Below the pieces are notes generated by a model. It saw only the letters and a list, made by a program, of their open reading frames with translations. It searched no databases and was not told where the DNA came from. Below are positions 49,201 through 61,873 of a stretch of 64,000 nt of DNA, piece after piece. Numbering within the stretch: position 1 is the first letter of the stretch; the number at the start of each line of letters is the position of its first letter. The DNA lies in the NCBI GenBank assembly GCA_024349245.1, contig JALDNG010001414.1:62001-126000 (forward strand), given 5' to 3'. The position numbers were made by a program, and so were the translations under genes. The DNA comes from Neodontobutis hainanensis. Lineage: Eukaryota > Chordata > Actinopteri > Gobiiformes > Odontobutidae.

Positions 49201-52200
49201 GGGCGTGTATTTACGCAGTGGCTCAGTGGTAGAGCGGTCGTCCTTCAACCGGAAGGTAGGTGGTTCGAGTCCCGCTCTCCCCACAGCTCATACTGTCGTT
49301 ATGTCCTTGGGCAGGACACTTAATCCACCTTGCCTCCAGTGGCTGTAACACTGGTAATTACTGTAGAACAATGTAAGTCGCTTTAGATAAAAGTGTCTGC
49401 TAAATGAATAAATGTAAATGTAATGTATTTTAACAAATAACAGCAGATAATAATATACATTATTTTACACTCTGAGTCTGATGTGTATCATTTCTGAACA
49501 ATGAACTAAATAAAAATTGGCAGCAGTGTGTTTGGCATTTGGAGATCCATTGTGGACACCACAGCTCAGACAGCTACGTCACGACTTTCTGCCGCTGAGG
49601 AATATCGCAAACTAACTCTACAGGCCTCCAAAAGCCTCCGGAACGCAAAAGACATCCACGCCAAGAAGGTATTTATGCTGAACACATGGCTTTACATGAT
49701 ATCATGTTGTTGTCCGTGTTAACTGTCCATGATGTTCGTGTGTAGGGCCTGGAGCAGCTGCAGAAGGTTCAGGGGGAAGTGGTGGATGCTCTTCGGGAGT
49801 TACACCGGCTCAAGAAGAGCTACCATCAGCTCAGTCACATCGCCAATATCGCCCGTGAGAAAGCAGCTGACGCACAGGCCAGGTCAGGAGTGTGGATGTA
49901 TTGGAATATGGCTCGTTATGAAATCCATATTTACTCACAGATTTTCCAAACACAAAGCATTAATCTGGTGGTCTGGGTTAGATTTCCAAGGAGCAGTGCA
50001 GGTGCAGACTGCAAAACTGCCTCTGGAGTGATGCAATGAATAGACACCAACCAATCATAGAAACAAAGCATGAGAGTTAACCTCTGAGAGTACTGGTAAA
50101 AGATTTACTATATCACCTTCGCTATATTTTTTCAACTTCTCTGATAACATCTTTAGTAATACAACTGAAAAAAAAAAAAAAAAGAAAAAAGAATATTTTT
50201 AAATTGTCTTCTGCCGTGGATATGTGGCTGACTCAAATATCTTCCCATCTCCAAGTGGAAAATTTAAATGTGAACAGACTTGACAATTTTTGGGGCATTT
50301 CCTATTTACAAGCATCAAAAGCCTCGGTCAAAATACGTTTTAAAGTACAGTTGTTACTGATTCAGTTTTATTTACTTTTGTTTCCTCTTTATTTGTTTTT
50401 GTTTTGTCTAAGCTTCTTAGACTGGGGGTATGATTAATCGCATTGTTAGTAAAAACCATCAGAAGCATCATTTTAACTTCTATAGCTTACTCATGACAAT
50501 GTGTGTAGTGGTCTATATTATTATAATACATAAGATGAATAGATGAATGTTTTTTATTCTACTTTCCTCCTGCTCAATGCCTGCTCAATCACCGTTGTTT
50601 AGTTTAGTTATTTAATTAAAATTATAGATCGTTTGTCTGTTGAGCTTTTAAAGCCTAAATCACAAATAAAACTAGAATGGTTTATTAAGCAGGATGTTGT
50701 ATGTGTTATTGCTCAGAGCTCACTGTTTACAGAATATGTCTCCCTCTGCTCTTCTGTGCTACACTCACACTGCTCAGTCTGTTTCTGCACTAATTCATCG
50801 TTATAAATGGTGCATAAACCATGGCTTCATTCTGACTGTAAACTTTTAGCAAAACATTTAATGCAGCTTTCTTGATGACTAGTGCTAAAGCAGAACAGAA
50901 TTAAAGTTTTTAATTGAAGCTTAATAACTTCTGTATTGTTGCGGCGGTTTAATGAGTTTGGATAAATCCAGGACAGTTCATGTTAGTGCCTCAGCAGTCT
51001 TAGCCCCGCCCCTAATGCTCTCATTGGGTGAGACGCATGATGACACCTACTGCATTAATGCACAATAAAAGAAATGATCGCCGTTAATTAATTATGCGTT
51101 AACGGGACAATAATGCATTTACTTGCCTAGCCCTATTATTTTGTGGTTCATGTTGAATTTATTTTGCATTATATTTTGGAAATGATGTTAAAGTGATAAA
51201 ATATAATTTGCAAAAAAAAAGAAGAAACAAACCATTAAATGAGTCAGTTTACGGTTTTATTTGTGTGACAATATTTGAAAGGAATTATTTTGAAGGGAAA
51301 GGATCTTAGACACATTTCACATTGTGATAAAAATAGCCAATGGTGAATACTAAAACATAATTTTGATGTTTCCAGCATGTTAAAACAAATGTAACATTTA
51401 CTGTGTTGCAGTTTGGTAAATGTGTAGTCAATGTTTTAAAGTCCTATGTTTTTACAGTGCATGTTAGAACTGATGATAGTCTGGACCCCAACCCAACCCA
51501 GCCTTTCTCTTGTTTTCTCTTGCACACCAGCAACAAACAAACTCTTTAGTATGTCTTTAAAAGTCTGGTTTTCTTCTCCTCAGAGCACGAAAGAGTGAGC
51601 ATGGCCTCTTCCATTTTAAATCCCATAAGATGACCACTAAGGTAGGACAAGTCTGCCTGTAGCACTGACGCCACTGCCATCTTTGCTGAGTTGCTCTTCA
51701 GTAAAATTCACAAAACCTGTCCTTGTGACTGTGTGTCCAGCTCTGTGCCAGGTTGAAAGAGTGCGACGACCGTTTGACCGAAGTCCGTAATGAGTATCAG
51801 CTGACATTAGCTGCAGTCAGAGCGCACCAGCAGCAATACTACAACAGTGACCTGCCTTCCATCATGGAGGTAACACACACTTAGGAAGGGAGACTGGGAG
51901 AAGCTGAAGAAGTTGTATGCATACGTTTGTTTTCTCTCTGCAGCAAATCGACGGGAACCTGTACGAGGAGCTGAGGAGCCACTTCACTCGTTTGTGTGGC
52001 ACAGAGATGGAAACCTGTTTGAGCACGCACAAACAGCACAGCAGGATATGGGACAGTGTTAAAAAGGTGTGTGTTCACATATTCATAGCCACAGAACCAA
52101 TTTGTGACATGTAATAACACCTAGTCCATATTCTTTAGGCTTGTCCTTGATGCAGTTATATTCTTAAAAGCACTCTGCCACTGTGCATCTGCACGCAACA

Positions 52201-55200
52201 ATGTGTTTGACTGAAATCGCAAAGATTTCGCAAAGAGGAGATTTATGTTGCGGCACCTGTAATCCTGTTGTGTAAACTGTGATGCTAGAAAAAACTGCAC
52301 TAGAAAAATCCACAGTGAATGACAATGCATTGTCTGCGATTGGCGACACACATTTTTTTACTGTGTCTTCTAAACTGCATAATTTTTTTTAAAGTCTGCA
52401 AATGATGTTGCCTTGTCACTTTGGGTCACATGGATTAAGAACGGCTTGAATAAATTCTGGTATGCCTCCTTGCTGATACAGCAGGCATATCAGCAAATTC
52501 TTTCTCATTGTTTCATCAGCATTTCTCAGTGTTAGAATTGTCGCTGCTCAAATAACGTGCTCCGTAACAGTCTCACTGTTTGATTTTTGTCGATAAGTCA
52601 GTTCTGTGTAAAGGCTTATTATGCGTGGCTTTCCTTTTCCCGCGTAATATGTCCGTAATTTCTCCAAGGCCCTTCTTCCATCATCGGGTGCTTCTGTCAT
52701 GACTAAACTTAAACATTTATTGTCTAAGAATCAACTTTTCATTCTCTTCATAAGGCTCGTACAAGATTGTATTTCTAAGCCCTTGTAAGTGTGAATGTAC
52801 TAAACATTTTGTCTCCCACAGTTTATACATTTTTTGGGAAGTTAGAAGTGATTTTAATGTGGACTCAGAGCGACACAGGTAAACATGTGAGTGCAACAAC
52901 TTGAGCCAGAGAAGACAGGTTCTGGAGGGCCTAACATGCATCTGGAGGTGAACAGCCAGTAAGAACATTTCTCAGGAAAACTCACCACATTGGCTGAAAG
53001 TGTGAAACTCACAAGTGTGTGCAATGTGACAGAGAACACTGCTCAGACAACATTCAGGCTCCTGGTGGGTTCAAGTGTATCTCTGTCTCAGCATCTGTTA
53101 CAGAACTGTACCAAGTCTCTGTTTGGCTTCATGGCGGTAACAACTGAGGGAGCCACATGACCTACTATGTACCTCAGATAGCTGAGGTTCATGTCTCTCA
53201 TTGCCAGGTGACCAGAGAGAGAAATGTCCAGCATTTTCTTCAAGAGTCAGGGGTGTTCAGTAAAACTCTGGAATTCAGCTTCCAACCAGCTCCAAGAGAC
53301 ATGGTGCGTTCAGTGAGAAAACACATCAGTCTTATAAATGACTATAAAAGACTGACTTCATAAATTGTCAAAAATGTGGTTGTGTTTTCAGGTGTGTGTG
53401 CTGCAGGATGTGTGCGTTTCACCAGATGAGGGCTGTTTGCTTCGAGAGGCAAAGAAGTGGTCCATGAAGGCAGCCAAAGACTATAAGGTCATCACCCACG
53501 GAGAGAGGGTGGGTCTGGAAGGAATCAACTACCTATATTTGGTCAAAAAGTTTGATCATTCCATTTTCATTTTTGACAGAATGTATCAATGTCTCATCAA
53601 CCACAACTAAAGTCAAAAGATAAAAATAAAAAAGTCAATATTCTGTTTTTGTGTCCGTCAGGCTCTGGTGACTCTGGAGAGCCGTTTAAAGCTCTTGTCT
53701 GGGGAGACGGGGCTCAGCGTGGAGCAGAAGATTGCTGAGGTACAGGACAGCGTCAGGAAAGCCAAGGTACAGTACGTTCTGTCAGGTTCAAACATCACTA
53801 CTAGGAACAAAAGTGTGTTTAATCCACACATCCACCACTAAAGTGTTACCATGGTTACTGCACTTTTTATACTAATTTCCTCATGGCAGATTCTAATGTT
53901 TTTCCAAGTCTTATATGACCTTGCATTACGACAGTTATGTTCCAAAGTTTGTGTCAAACTCCAGATAAATATAACACATATGTAGAATGACTTTGGACAC
54001 TGTAGAATCAATACATTATACGTTTTTGCTTTGTGTGACTTAAGCATCAGTGCCGTTTTGTGTTCACTGACGTAGTAGTTATTTATGTTAGTTAAACTAC
54101 CTGTCTTTCAGCTCAGCTTACAGCTTGTCTTTGTAAATCTGGTGCTAAATAGGCTACTAACACAATCTGGCCAGTAAGTTCTTATCAGACTTGAAAGAAT
54201 CTTTCTTGTGGCACTGCTACTTATGATGACCTTATGACCTTTATGTAATACTAAAACAATGAGTTCAGCTTCTGCAAGATGAACTCCAAACCTGTCCTGA
54301 TGTGTCTCCTTTGTCAGCTGAGCCGAATGAAGGCTGAGGCACGTCTAAGGCTGCTGTCCCAGAGCGTCTCGGGGACTGAGCTGTGGCTGGATCAGGCCAT
54401 GAAGCAAGCTGACGAGGAACTGGAGCGGGACCGCAGAGTCAGCGAGCAGAGGAAGTCCACTGAGGACTTTTCAGTACGAGCTACTGAAAGTACTACTGTA
54501 TACGTTAGAAAACTGAACGGGAAAGGACTAATCAATCTTCTTCTATGTCACCATCCTGTGTTTTCCAGGAGGATGAGTTTGAGCTGACAGACTTGGAGGA
54601 ATATGATGAAAATGGAGACATCTTTGCTGATCCAGCCTCGATGTCTGGAGTGTGTGTTTATCCTGCAGCCTGCAGAGTCATCTACAGTTATCAGGTAAAC
54701 ACTGCAGACACAGACAAAGCCAAACAATCAAGCCAATAAAAATGTTATCAAGTACAAAAGGCCAAAGATCAAGATGCATGCTGGTCTTCAATTTTAGTTT
54801 TCACTGTAGCTGTCAGTGTGCATCTTCAGATATGGCTAAACAACAGCTTAAACAATGTGTGTTAGTGCTAACAGTGACTGTCATTTTAAAACTAAAGAAA
54901 TGCTCATTGACTGTAGGTGCGATACACCCCCATTTTAGCTTGTGGGGTGCCAACAAATTCTTATATAGGTGCTGGTCATATAATTAGAATATCATCAAAA
55001 AGTTGATTTAGAGAGGCTGGCTGTTCACAGAGCTCTGTGTCCAAGCACATTAAGGCGAAAGGAAGGAAAAGATGCGGTAGAAAAAGTGCACAAGCAATAG
55101 GAAAACTGCACCCTGGAGAGGATTGTGAAACAAAAGAGTGGACTGCAGCTGGAGTCAGTGCTTCAAGAACCACTGCGCACAGACGTATTCAAGACATGGG

Positions 55201-58042
55201 ATTTCGTTGTTGCATTCCTTGTGTCAAGCCACTCTTGAACGACAGACAGCGTCAGAAGCTTCTCGCCTGGGACTGCTGCTGAGAGGTCCGATGTTATGTT
55301 CACTGATGTATGTACTTCCAGAGTCTGGAGGAAGAGAGGAGAGACACATAATCCACATTGCTTGAGGTCCAGTGTAAAGTTTCCACTGTCAGTGATGGTT
55401 TGGTGCCATGTCATCTGCTGGTGTTGGTCCACTGTGTTTTCTGAGGTCCAAGGTCAACACAGCCGTGTACCAGGAAGTTTTAGAGCACTTTTTGTCTCCT
55501 GCTGCTGACCAACTTTATGAAGATGCAGATTTAATTTTCCAACAGGACTTGGCATCTGCACACAGTGCCAAAGCAACCAGTACCTGGTTTAAGGACTATG
55601 GTATCCTGTTCTTAAATGGGGTATTGTAAAGAGGATGATGCAAAATGCCAGACCAGCAATGCAGAAGAGCTGAAGGTCACTTTCAGAGCAACCTGGGCTC
55701 TCATAACATCTGAGCAGTGCCACAGACTGATCGATTCAATGCCATGCTGCATTGCTGCAGTCATTCAGGCAAAAGGAGCCCCAACTAAGTATTGAGTGCT
55801 GTACATGCTCATACTTTTCATGCTCCCACTTGTCAGTTGACCAAGATTTCTAAAAAATCTTTCTTTGGTCATAAGTAATATTGTAATTTTCTGGGATTTT
55901 CCTTAGTTGTCATTTATAATCAACAAATTTAAAGAAATAAACATTTGAAATAGATCAGTCTGTGTTTAATGAATGAATTTTATTTAGAAGTTTCACTTTT
56001 TGACACGCACCTGTATATTGCATCTGTGAGCATTTATATTGTCTACACTGCTCACAGAATGGTGCTTTCCCCGCATGACCCAAAGGAGCTCGACATACCT
56101 TCCAAGAGGTTAGAAATCTAGGGGTCATCATGGACTCCAGAGTCACATTAAGTTAATTACATCATCTGCATTTTATCACCTTAAAAACATTTCCAGAGTC
56201 AAAAGGATGATGTCTCAACCAGACTTAGAAAGACTTATTCATGCTTTTATCTCCAGCAGGTTAGATTATTGTAACGGCCTGCTCACTGGTCTCTCAACTA
56301 ACTAACGAACTAAACCTGGTGAAGCAGCGTTTAAGTTTCATGCAGCATAAATCTGGAACAGCCTCAACTTTAACCATGTTCAAGGGGAGGATAAAAACCT
56401 TCCTCTTTAGCTCCGTCTACAATGCAACTTAAACACTTCAGCCCGGGGCCTGCCTGGTTGTTGTTTACAATAATGAAACAAGTGCATGTTAGCATACTTC
56501 TGCAGACAACTAATCTACAAACACAAGGCTGATTATGATATTTTATTTTCCTTCATCTCTTCATGACAGATGCACCGTGTAGTGTAAAAACAACTCTAAG
56601 TTGTGCAGAATGTAGCATTTCAATAATTACATATAATACTATAAATACATATTAATTTGACTGTACTGTACTTTTACATGCTCTGCAGGCCTGTCAGTCA
56701 GATGAACTGTCAGTGATGGAGGGAGAGGAGCTCCAGGTGGTGGAGGATGGAGACATGGAGGACTGGCTAAAGGTAGAATGACTTTGGTCTTTGTGTTCGA
56801 CAGAATGTAACCTGTTTGTGAACTTTAGTGTGTGTATGTTGCAGGTGTGTAACTCCTGTGGTCAGGTGGGATATGTGCCTGAGCGCTACGTGCAGTTCCT
56901 GTGTATACCAGCAGAGGACTCTATTCCACTGGACGCCTCCTTCAGCTCTACCTCCTCTATCGGTCACAAGGAGAAACACAAGAGTCGAGGTACCACTATA
57001 TACGCTGGCAACACCTGGCTAAGATGTTATAAAATGTTTGCTTATTGTGGTCATAAAATGTTATTTTTTTCATATTTCATATTACATTATACTATGTACT
57101 TATTTAATTTTGGGCATTCTCTGAAAACTTTAAAAAGCCCTGTTGTTTTGCCACTGGCATCATAATTAGTGCAAATGCTTGTCAGGTGTGGCCAGGGCGT
57201 TGTACTCCTACCAGGCCCAGAGTGCAGAGGAGCTGTCCTTCCAGGAGGGCGCAATCATACATCTGGTTCGCTGTAAACATGGAGAGGTATGAGCCCCGAG
57301 ACATTTATTTATTCATTCTTTAAATTGTCCTATTGTCCAAACCCACAGTCTCTGAATTATTTGTACTGTGTGTTTACTGTGAAGGTGGACGATGGTTTTT
57401 GGGAGGGAGAGCTGAATGGACAGATCGGAGTGTTCCCTTCACTGGTGGTGGAGCTCATCCACGATGAAGCTGAGAATGAGATGGAAGAGGTGAGTCTGAA
57501 ATATTCTGTCGGCTTGTTTAGAGTCTGTACTCTAAATGTGATATATTTCTTCCCAGCCTCTCCAGACTCCCACAATGCCCTCCTTTTCACCCCCCATCTC
57601 AGTGCCGCCAAGCCCTGAATATAGTGCACCACTTGCTACCACTCCCCCTAGTGGAGTGGAGGACATAGAGCAGGGCCCTCCCACAGAAGCACAGAGGCCT
57701 CCTGACGAGCCAATCAGTGAGTGCTTTCTATATCTTTTATTTCTGTAATCACTGCTATGTTAGCATTACTTGTATTAAATGTGTTATTTCTGTGCCTCTG
57801 CTTGCATTATCAGAGGCTGAGAGCAGAAATTCACCAAGTTTCTTCACCACTCGACTGAGGCCAGTATGTTTCAAAAGACTTTTTGTATTTTTGATGCAGA
57901 CAATGATAAAAAAGAATACCTTTCACCTTAAAGCATCTTCACCATCTTCTAATCTGGCTAACCAAAATAAAATCTAACTTTAATATTCTTCTTTTTCCTT
58001 CAGTGTCGAGCACCTCCTCCTCCTCCGACTCACAAGACTTGA
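46253..58042 (+). CDS. fchsd1: F-BAR and double SH3 protein (FCHSD1-like), copy 2, intact
   Basis: 21 exons: 46253-46279, 47340-47437, 47530-47575, 47949-48022, 49527-49668, 49746-49882, 51584-51641, 51741-51869, 51944-52066, 53208-53303, 53392-53508, 53662-53766, 54318-54473, 54569-54694, 56689-56772, 56845-56989, 57186-57286, 57385-57489, 57557-57716, 57814-57863 and 58004-58042. They sum to 2,118 nt, 705 aa plus stop, in the size range of FCHSD1/2. Domain order is as in copy 1. The open C-terminal tail continues through exon 19 (TTPPSGVED) to RLRPCRAPPPPPTHKT, a proline-rich SH3-ligand-like end. Three ATGs stand in a row at the start (46253, 46256, 46259); the last gives the family-typical MQPPPRK. 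Exon 18 has a weak acceptor (GTGAAG), the same in both copies. Confidence 0.9.
46899..47075 (+). repeat. Unclassified dispersed repeat in fchsd1 intron 1, copy 2
   Basis: Duplicate of 32430-32605. Confidence 0.5.
49206..49430 (+). mobile_element. tRNA-derived SINE in fchsd1 intron 4, copy 2
   Basis: Duplicate of 34738-34962 including both TGTATTT flanks, with no difference seen by eye. Confidence 0.9.
54966..56013 (+). mobile_element. Tc1-like DNA transposon remnant in fchsd1 intron 14, copy 2
   Basis: Same element and same disabling mutations as 40493-41543, but 3 nt shorter owing to three single-base homopolymer differences between about 55080 and 55135. The shared decay shows that the element was already dead before the duplication. 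Confidence 0.9.
56098..56436 (+). mobile_element. LINE reverse-transcriptase fragment, copy 2
   Basis: Duplicate of 41628-41965, with one extra G in a G-run near 56385. Confidence 0.65.
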
Positions 58043-58330
58043 CCCAAGTGGCTCAGTGTTTTTTCTTGTTGTGATTGAAGGGCCACAATTTTCTGTATAA
58101 GCGCAGTTGGCATTTAAGCTTAGGCTAACATCAATATGAATAACGGTTTAAAAAATGATTCATATTATTACTGTGTTCTTTTGTTGACACTGAGTAAACA
58201 TTAAGTTTCATTTTAAAAGTGGCTGCAGCAGATGATTATCAGGATGTGAAAATTGTCCATGACAACTTTATATTGAGAAAAAAATTTAATAATTAATGTA
58301 GCATACTATAAAAAGACAATAACTTTTATT

Positions 58331-59300
58331 TATGTGAGTATTGTATTAGTTGATATTCAACTATGAAAACATCAAAATCAAATGTTTGCGTGTTGTATAA
58401 ACTATAGATAACTTAATAACATAACATATATAACATAAGTTATATACAGTGTATATATACTATACTGTTGGATATTCTAATTTAATAATAATTTCCTATT
58501 AATACATGACTACAATTATGATACTTTACTCTATACATGAACTTTATAAAGCAAACAGGTGTTTATTTAAAAGCATGTCTCCATTTATTTTCATTAGAAT
58601 AGATTATGATACATTTGCAAATATACAAGTCATTTAAAGATCATTTATGTGTACAGAGTATATACAGGACCCACTGAGGATAAATACATGATAAATGTTA
58701 AACATAAGACTGCAGCCCTGATTTGTTTGAACCTTGTGATGAATTCTGTGGGTTTACTGTTAGTGAGTCTACACACATATGCCATGTCTGACCTTTTAAT
58801 AAAAAACTCAACACCCGCCCTTTATACTCACATAATGTGATTGTTATTGCGCAGACGTCTGAAGGGCTTCATTCCTAAACTGGACATGCGTTACATTCAA
58901 TGCAGATAGAAGGGTCCCTACTGAAAATAATATGACTGTTGATAGCTGCACTGATCTAATGTGATTTATAAACATATATTACACAGATATAATCCAATTG
59001 TACTAAACATGTACGTGATTGTTGATCCATTATATTGTATTCTAATGGCATCATCCACACAAACAACTTTACATTGTAATACAGTGTTATCAACACATAT
59101 ATAGTTTAGTATGTAGCAAAGATGGTTCCATTAAATCCCTTTAAGGCCAACTTATTACTACAATACATAGCTGTCTACTGTCTCTCAGTTTGGAGTGGCA
59201 GACAGGAGCTGAAGGATAGAGACTAAACCCTCTACTGCTATTAATGGGGCCAGTGAAAATTGAATGATGGAAAAAACAGAACTACATTCATTTATTGTTC
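58331..59300. other. Unique right flank of the duplication, non-coding
   Basis: AT-rich sequence without coding support. An AATAAA at 58798-58803, 756 bp after the fchsd1 copy 2 stop, is a possible polyadenylation signal. Confidence 0.4.
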
Positions 59301-59324
59301 TACTTCCTACTTCGCCTCCACGTC

Positions 59325-60390
59325 CCATTAGGGATCAGAGGTGCCTGGAGCCTATCCAAGCAGTTTTGGACCTGTGTCCAAAGACACCCTGGACAATGAC
59401 CGTTTAGTCGCAGGGCTGACACTTTTCCACCACGTGGAGTCACGTTTCCACTGGGGCGTTACATAGGGTTTAGGTCGGCTCTAGTGCTTTGTTCATTACC
59501 AACAGGGTGCCCCCAAAAGGCTTACTGTACTACATTTGAGTTGCCGCGGTGAGAAGCCCCAAGTGTGTCCGTTTTTTGGTTTGCTTTGGGAGGAGCGTAG
59601 GTAAACACTGCTTTCAGCTGATTGGACGAGAGATAATCCTCACTCAACCAAAAAAGAGAAGTGAAAACATTAAATAGAAATGTTCTCCATATAAATTACA
59701 CCTTGTTTTTGTGAAAATTTAATTTTCACAAAAAACATGCCAAGCTAGCATTAGCAACAGTTGCTTCCGGTTTTAAACATTCAACAATGTATGTCGCTTA
59801 CTTTATGGATATAAATATTGTATTTATCATTCACACTAGATTAAACACAAGCAGAACCACTGCCTCAAATATGGAGTCTTTAAATTATAAGAAATTGGTG
59901 CAGTATGTTCAGAAAGAATAAACCCAAAACAGTCTATGTTTACTGTATCAACCTCCCGCCTCTCGACGCCTCTTATATTATTATTTAATAATGTATCCAA
60001 ATTTTAAAACGTATGCTTAAAATACTTTTTATTTTTCTAATAGCGACACAACTTTTGCATCACTTTTCTATTACATCATTGTTTACATCGTGGACGTCCC
60101 TCCTCAGGACCCAGCAGAGTTAAAACACGTGCCTATTGAAGGGGTTACTTGTACTAAACTATCATGTACCGCCCCGGCCCGTACCATACCGTACCTATCC
60201 CAGCGTAAAAACATGGCTTTAGACACAGACACTGACAGACAACCATTCACATTCACTCCTTTATTTTAGATTCACCAATTCAACTAAACAGACATAAATT
60301 TGGACAGTGGAAGAAAGCCAGACTACCTGGAGAGAGCCCACGGTAACACAGGGATGAAACCCACAACCTTCTTGGTGAGAGGCCTATATT
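59325..60390. repeat. Dispersed fish repeat split by an ~0.8-kb insertion
   Basis: 59325-59423 (GTGCCTGGAGCCTATCC, CACCCTGGACAATGACC, CGCAGGGCTGACAC) and 60220-60390 (GACAGACAACCATTCACATT, GAGAGAGCCCAC, CACAACCTTCTTGGTGAGAG) are consecutive parts of the repeat seen at 3172-3385. The intervening block begins with GTTTCCACTGGGG and ends with CTATCCCAGCGTAAAAACAT, weakly inverted termini, and is probably a non-autonomous DNA transposon. No coding capacity was found in the insert. Confidence 0.4.
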
Positions 60391-61630
60391 TTGGCTTTGG
60401 AGGCTCTTATTGAGCTGCTTGTTCTGGGAAGAGATGAGTTCTTGGGTTGTATAAACCAGCCATGAGATTAATACAATGCATTGCTTCTGTCTGCTTCCCC
60501 CAATTTGTGCTCTACTATGGACTGACGAAAACATATGTAAGTGATGACATCTCTAACAATGTGTGTTTTGTTTGTTCAATTGATTTTCAATTGAGAATCA
60601 AAAATACTGGTGAATGCATCTTCAGCGGCTCATTTTAGTATTGAACAGAATACTGCAGTAAAGCCACTGGAGACATGTTATTATTGATACAGAGTTAATA
60701 CATGCAGACTGTTTAAATCACTGTAACACTCTGTAGGATCCACAGCAGAGTAGATGTAAAAAGAGCCATACAATACATAATCAACATAATCTGTGTCTTG
60801 TGTATTTTTATACCTTCTAAAATTTAAACTGGTGTTGTTCATATGTTTTAAAATGACTCAATGATTATGAAGTAAATTGGCAGAGAATATTAGCAATACC
60901 ATAACAAACAAGTCAGGTTTGACGCTAGCTTCTTTCCTTTAGGTTTAATGCCGTTACATACCAAGAGCACATAAATGCAGAATTCTCTGACTCTGACAAA
61001 GTGAGAAATCCCACTGAGAGGGCTTAATCAAATAAATAAGTAGGATCTTGATGAAGTATTGGATTTTATCCCACTTCTTCAGATTTGGACCTAATATCCT
61101 AAATGGGAACTACAAGGTTTGTGGAGAGAGAGAGACAGCACTTTTTATGTTTTATGTTTCCCAATTGAAAATCATTTGAACAAATAATACACAGATTTCT
61201 GACCTCTGTTTTTGATAGAAAATGCATTAGTGTGGACATCACCTCAAAGTGGTCTCTCAGAGGAAACATGTGAAAATGTATGATTGTGTTTTCAGATGTA
61301 GTAACATAACATTACGACACTGATGGTCGTAATAATGGACAGCTAGATGGAAGACAAGATTAAAAGAGGAAGTGAAAAAGAGCTGTACAACATGACAACA
61401 CATCCTGGAGACTTTCCTGTCAAAGTCAGTCTTTAAATTCAGGCCTTTGATTATTGGCTTCAGGCCAGCACTGAGTAAGCTTAACAAATATATCAGACCC
61501 ATTCTGGAACAAATGTACATGTTTTTTGTTTTTGCAAAAATAAATTCACAAAGCAATAAATTATATTTACCTTAATAAAAAAATCAATGTAACCCAGATT
61601 ACTCCAGGAATGGATAATTGAGCTACACAG
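60391..61630. other. Non-coding intergenic sequence
   Basis: AT-rich, with no gene or repeat recognised. Confidence 0.45.
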
Positions 61631-61632
<2 letters not shown>

Positions 61633-61729
<97 letters not shown>

Positions 61730-61736
61730 GTATATA
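61633..61736 (+). repeat. Long (TA)n microsatellite
   Basis: About 100 bp of TA units, interrupted by single G substitutions near its right end (TATG). Confidence 0.95.
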
Positions 61737-61873
61737 ATTATTATATAGACTATATCAACTTCTTTGAAAAATATTATAGTTACAGTTAATCATTGGTTAT
61801 CTCATTCCCTTTGTTATTTATGACTTAACAACCTGTATCCTGCTACTTTAAAGCAATTTATAACAGACTTATT

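Larger units (their letters stand above)
43855..58330 (+). repeat. Tandem segmental duplication, copy 2
   Basis: A direct repeat of 29387-43856. At the junction the last bases of copy 1 (AATAACTTTTATT) meet the first bases of copy 2 (TTCTTTTCTTGC) and share only TT. After 58330 the unique right flank begins (TATGTGAGTATTG). Confidence 0.95.
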
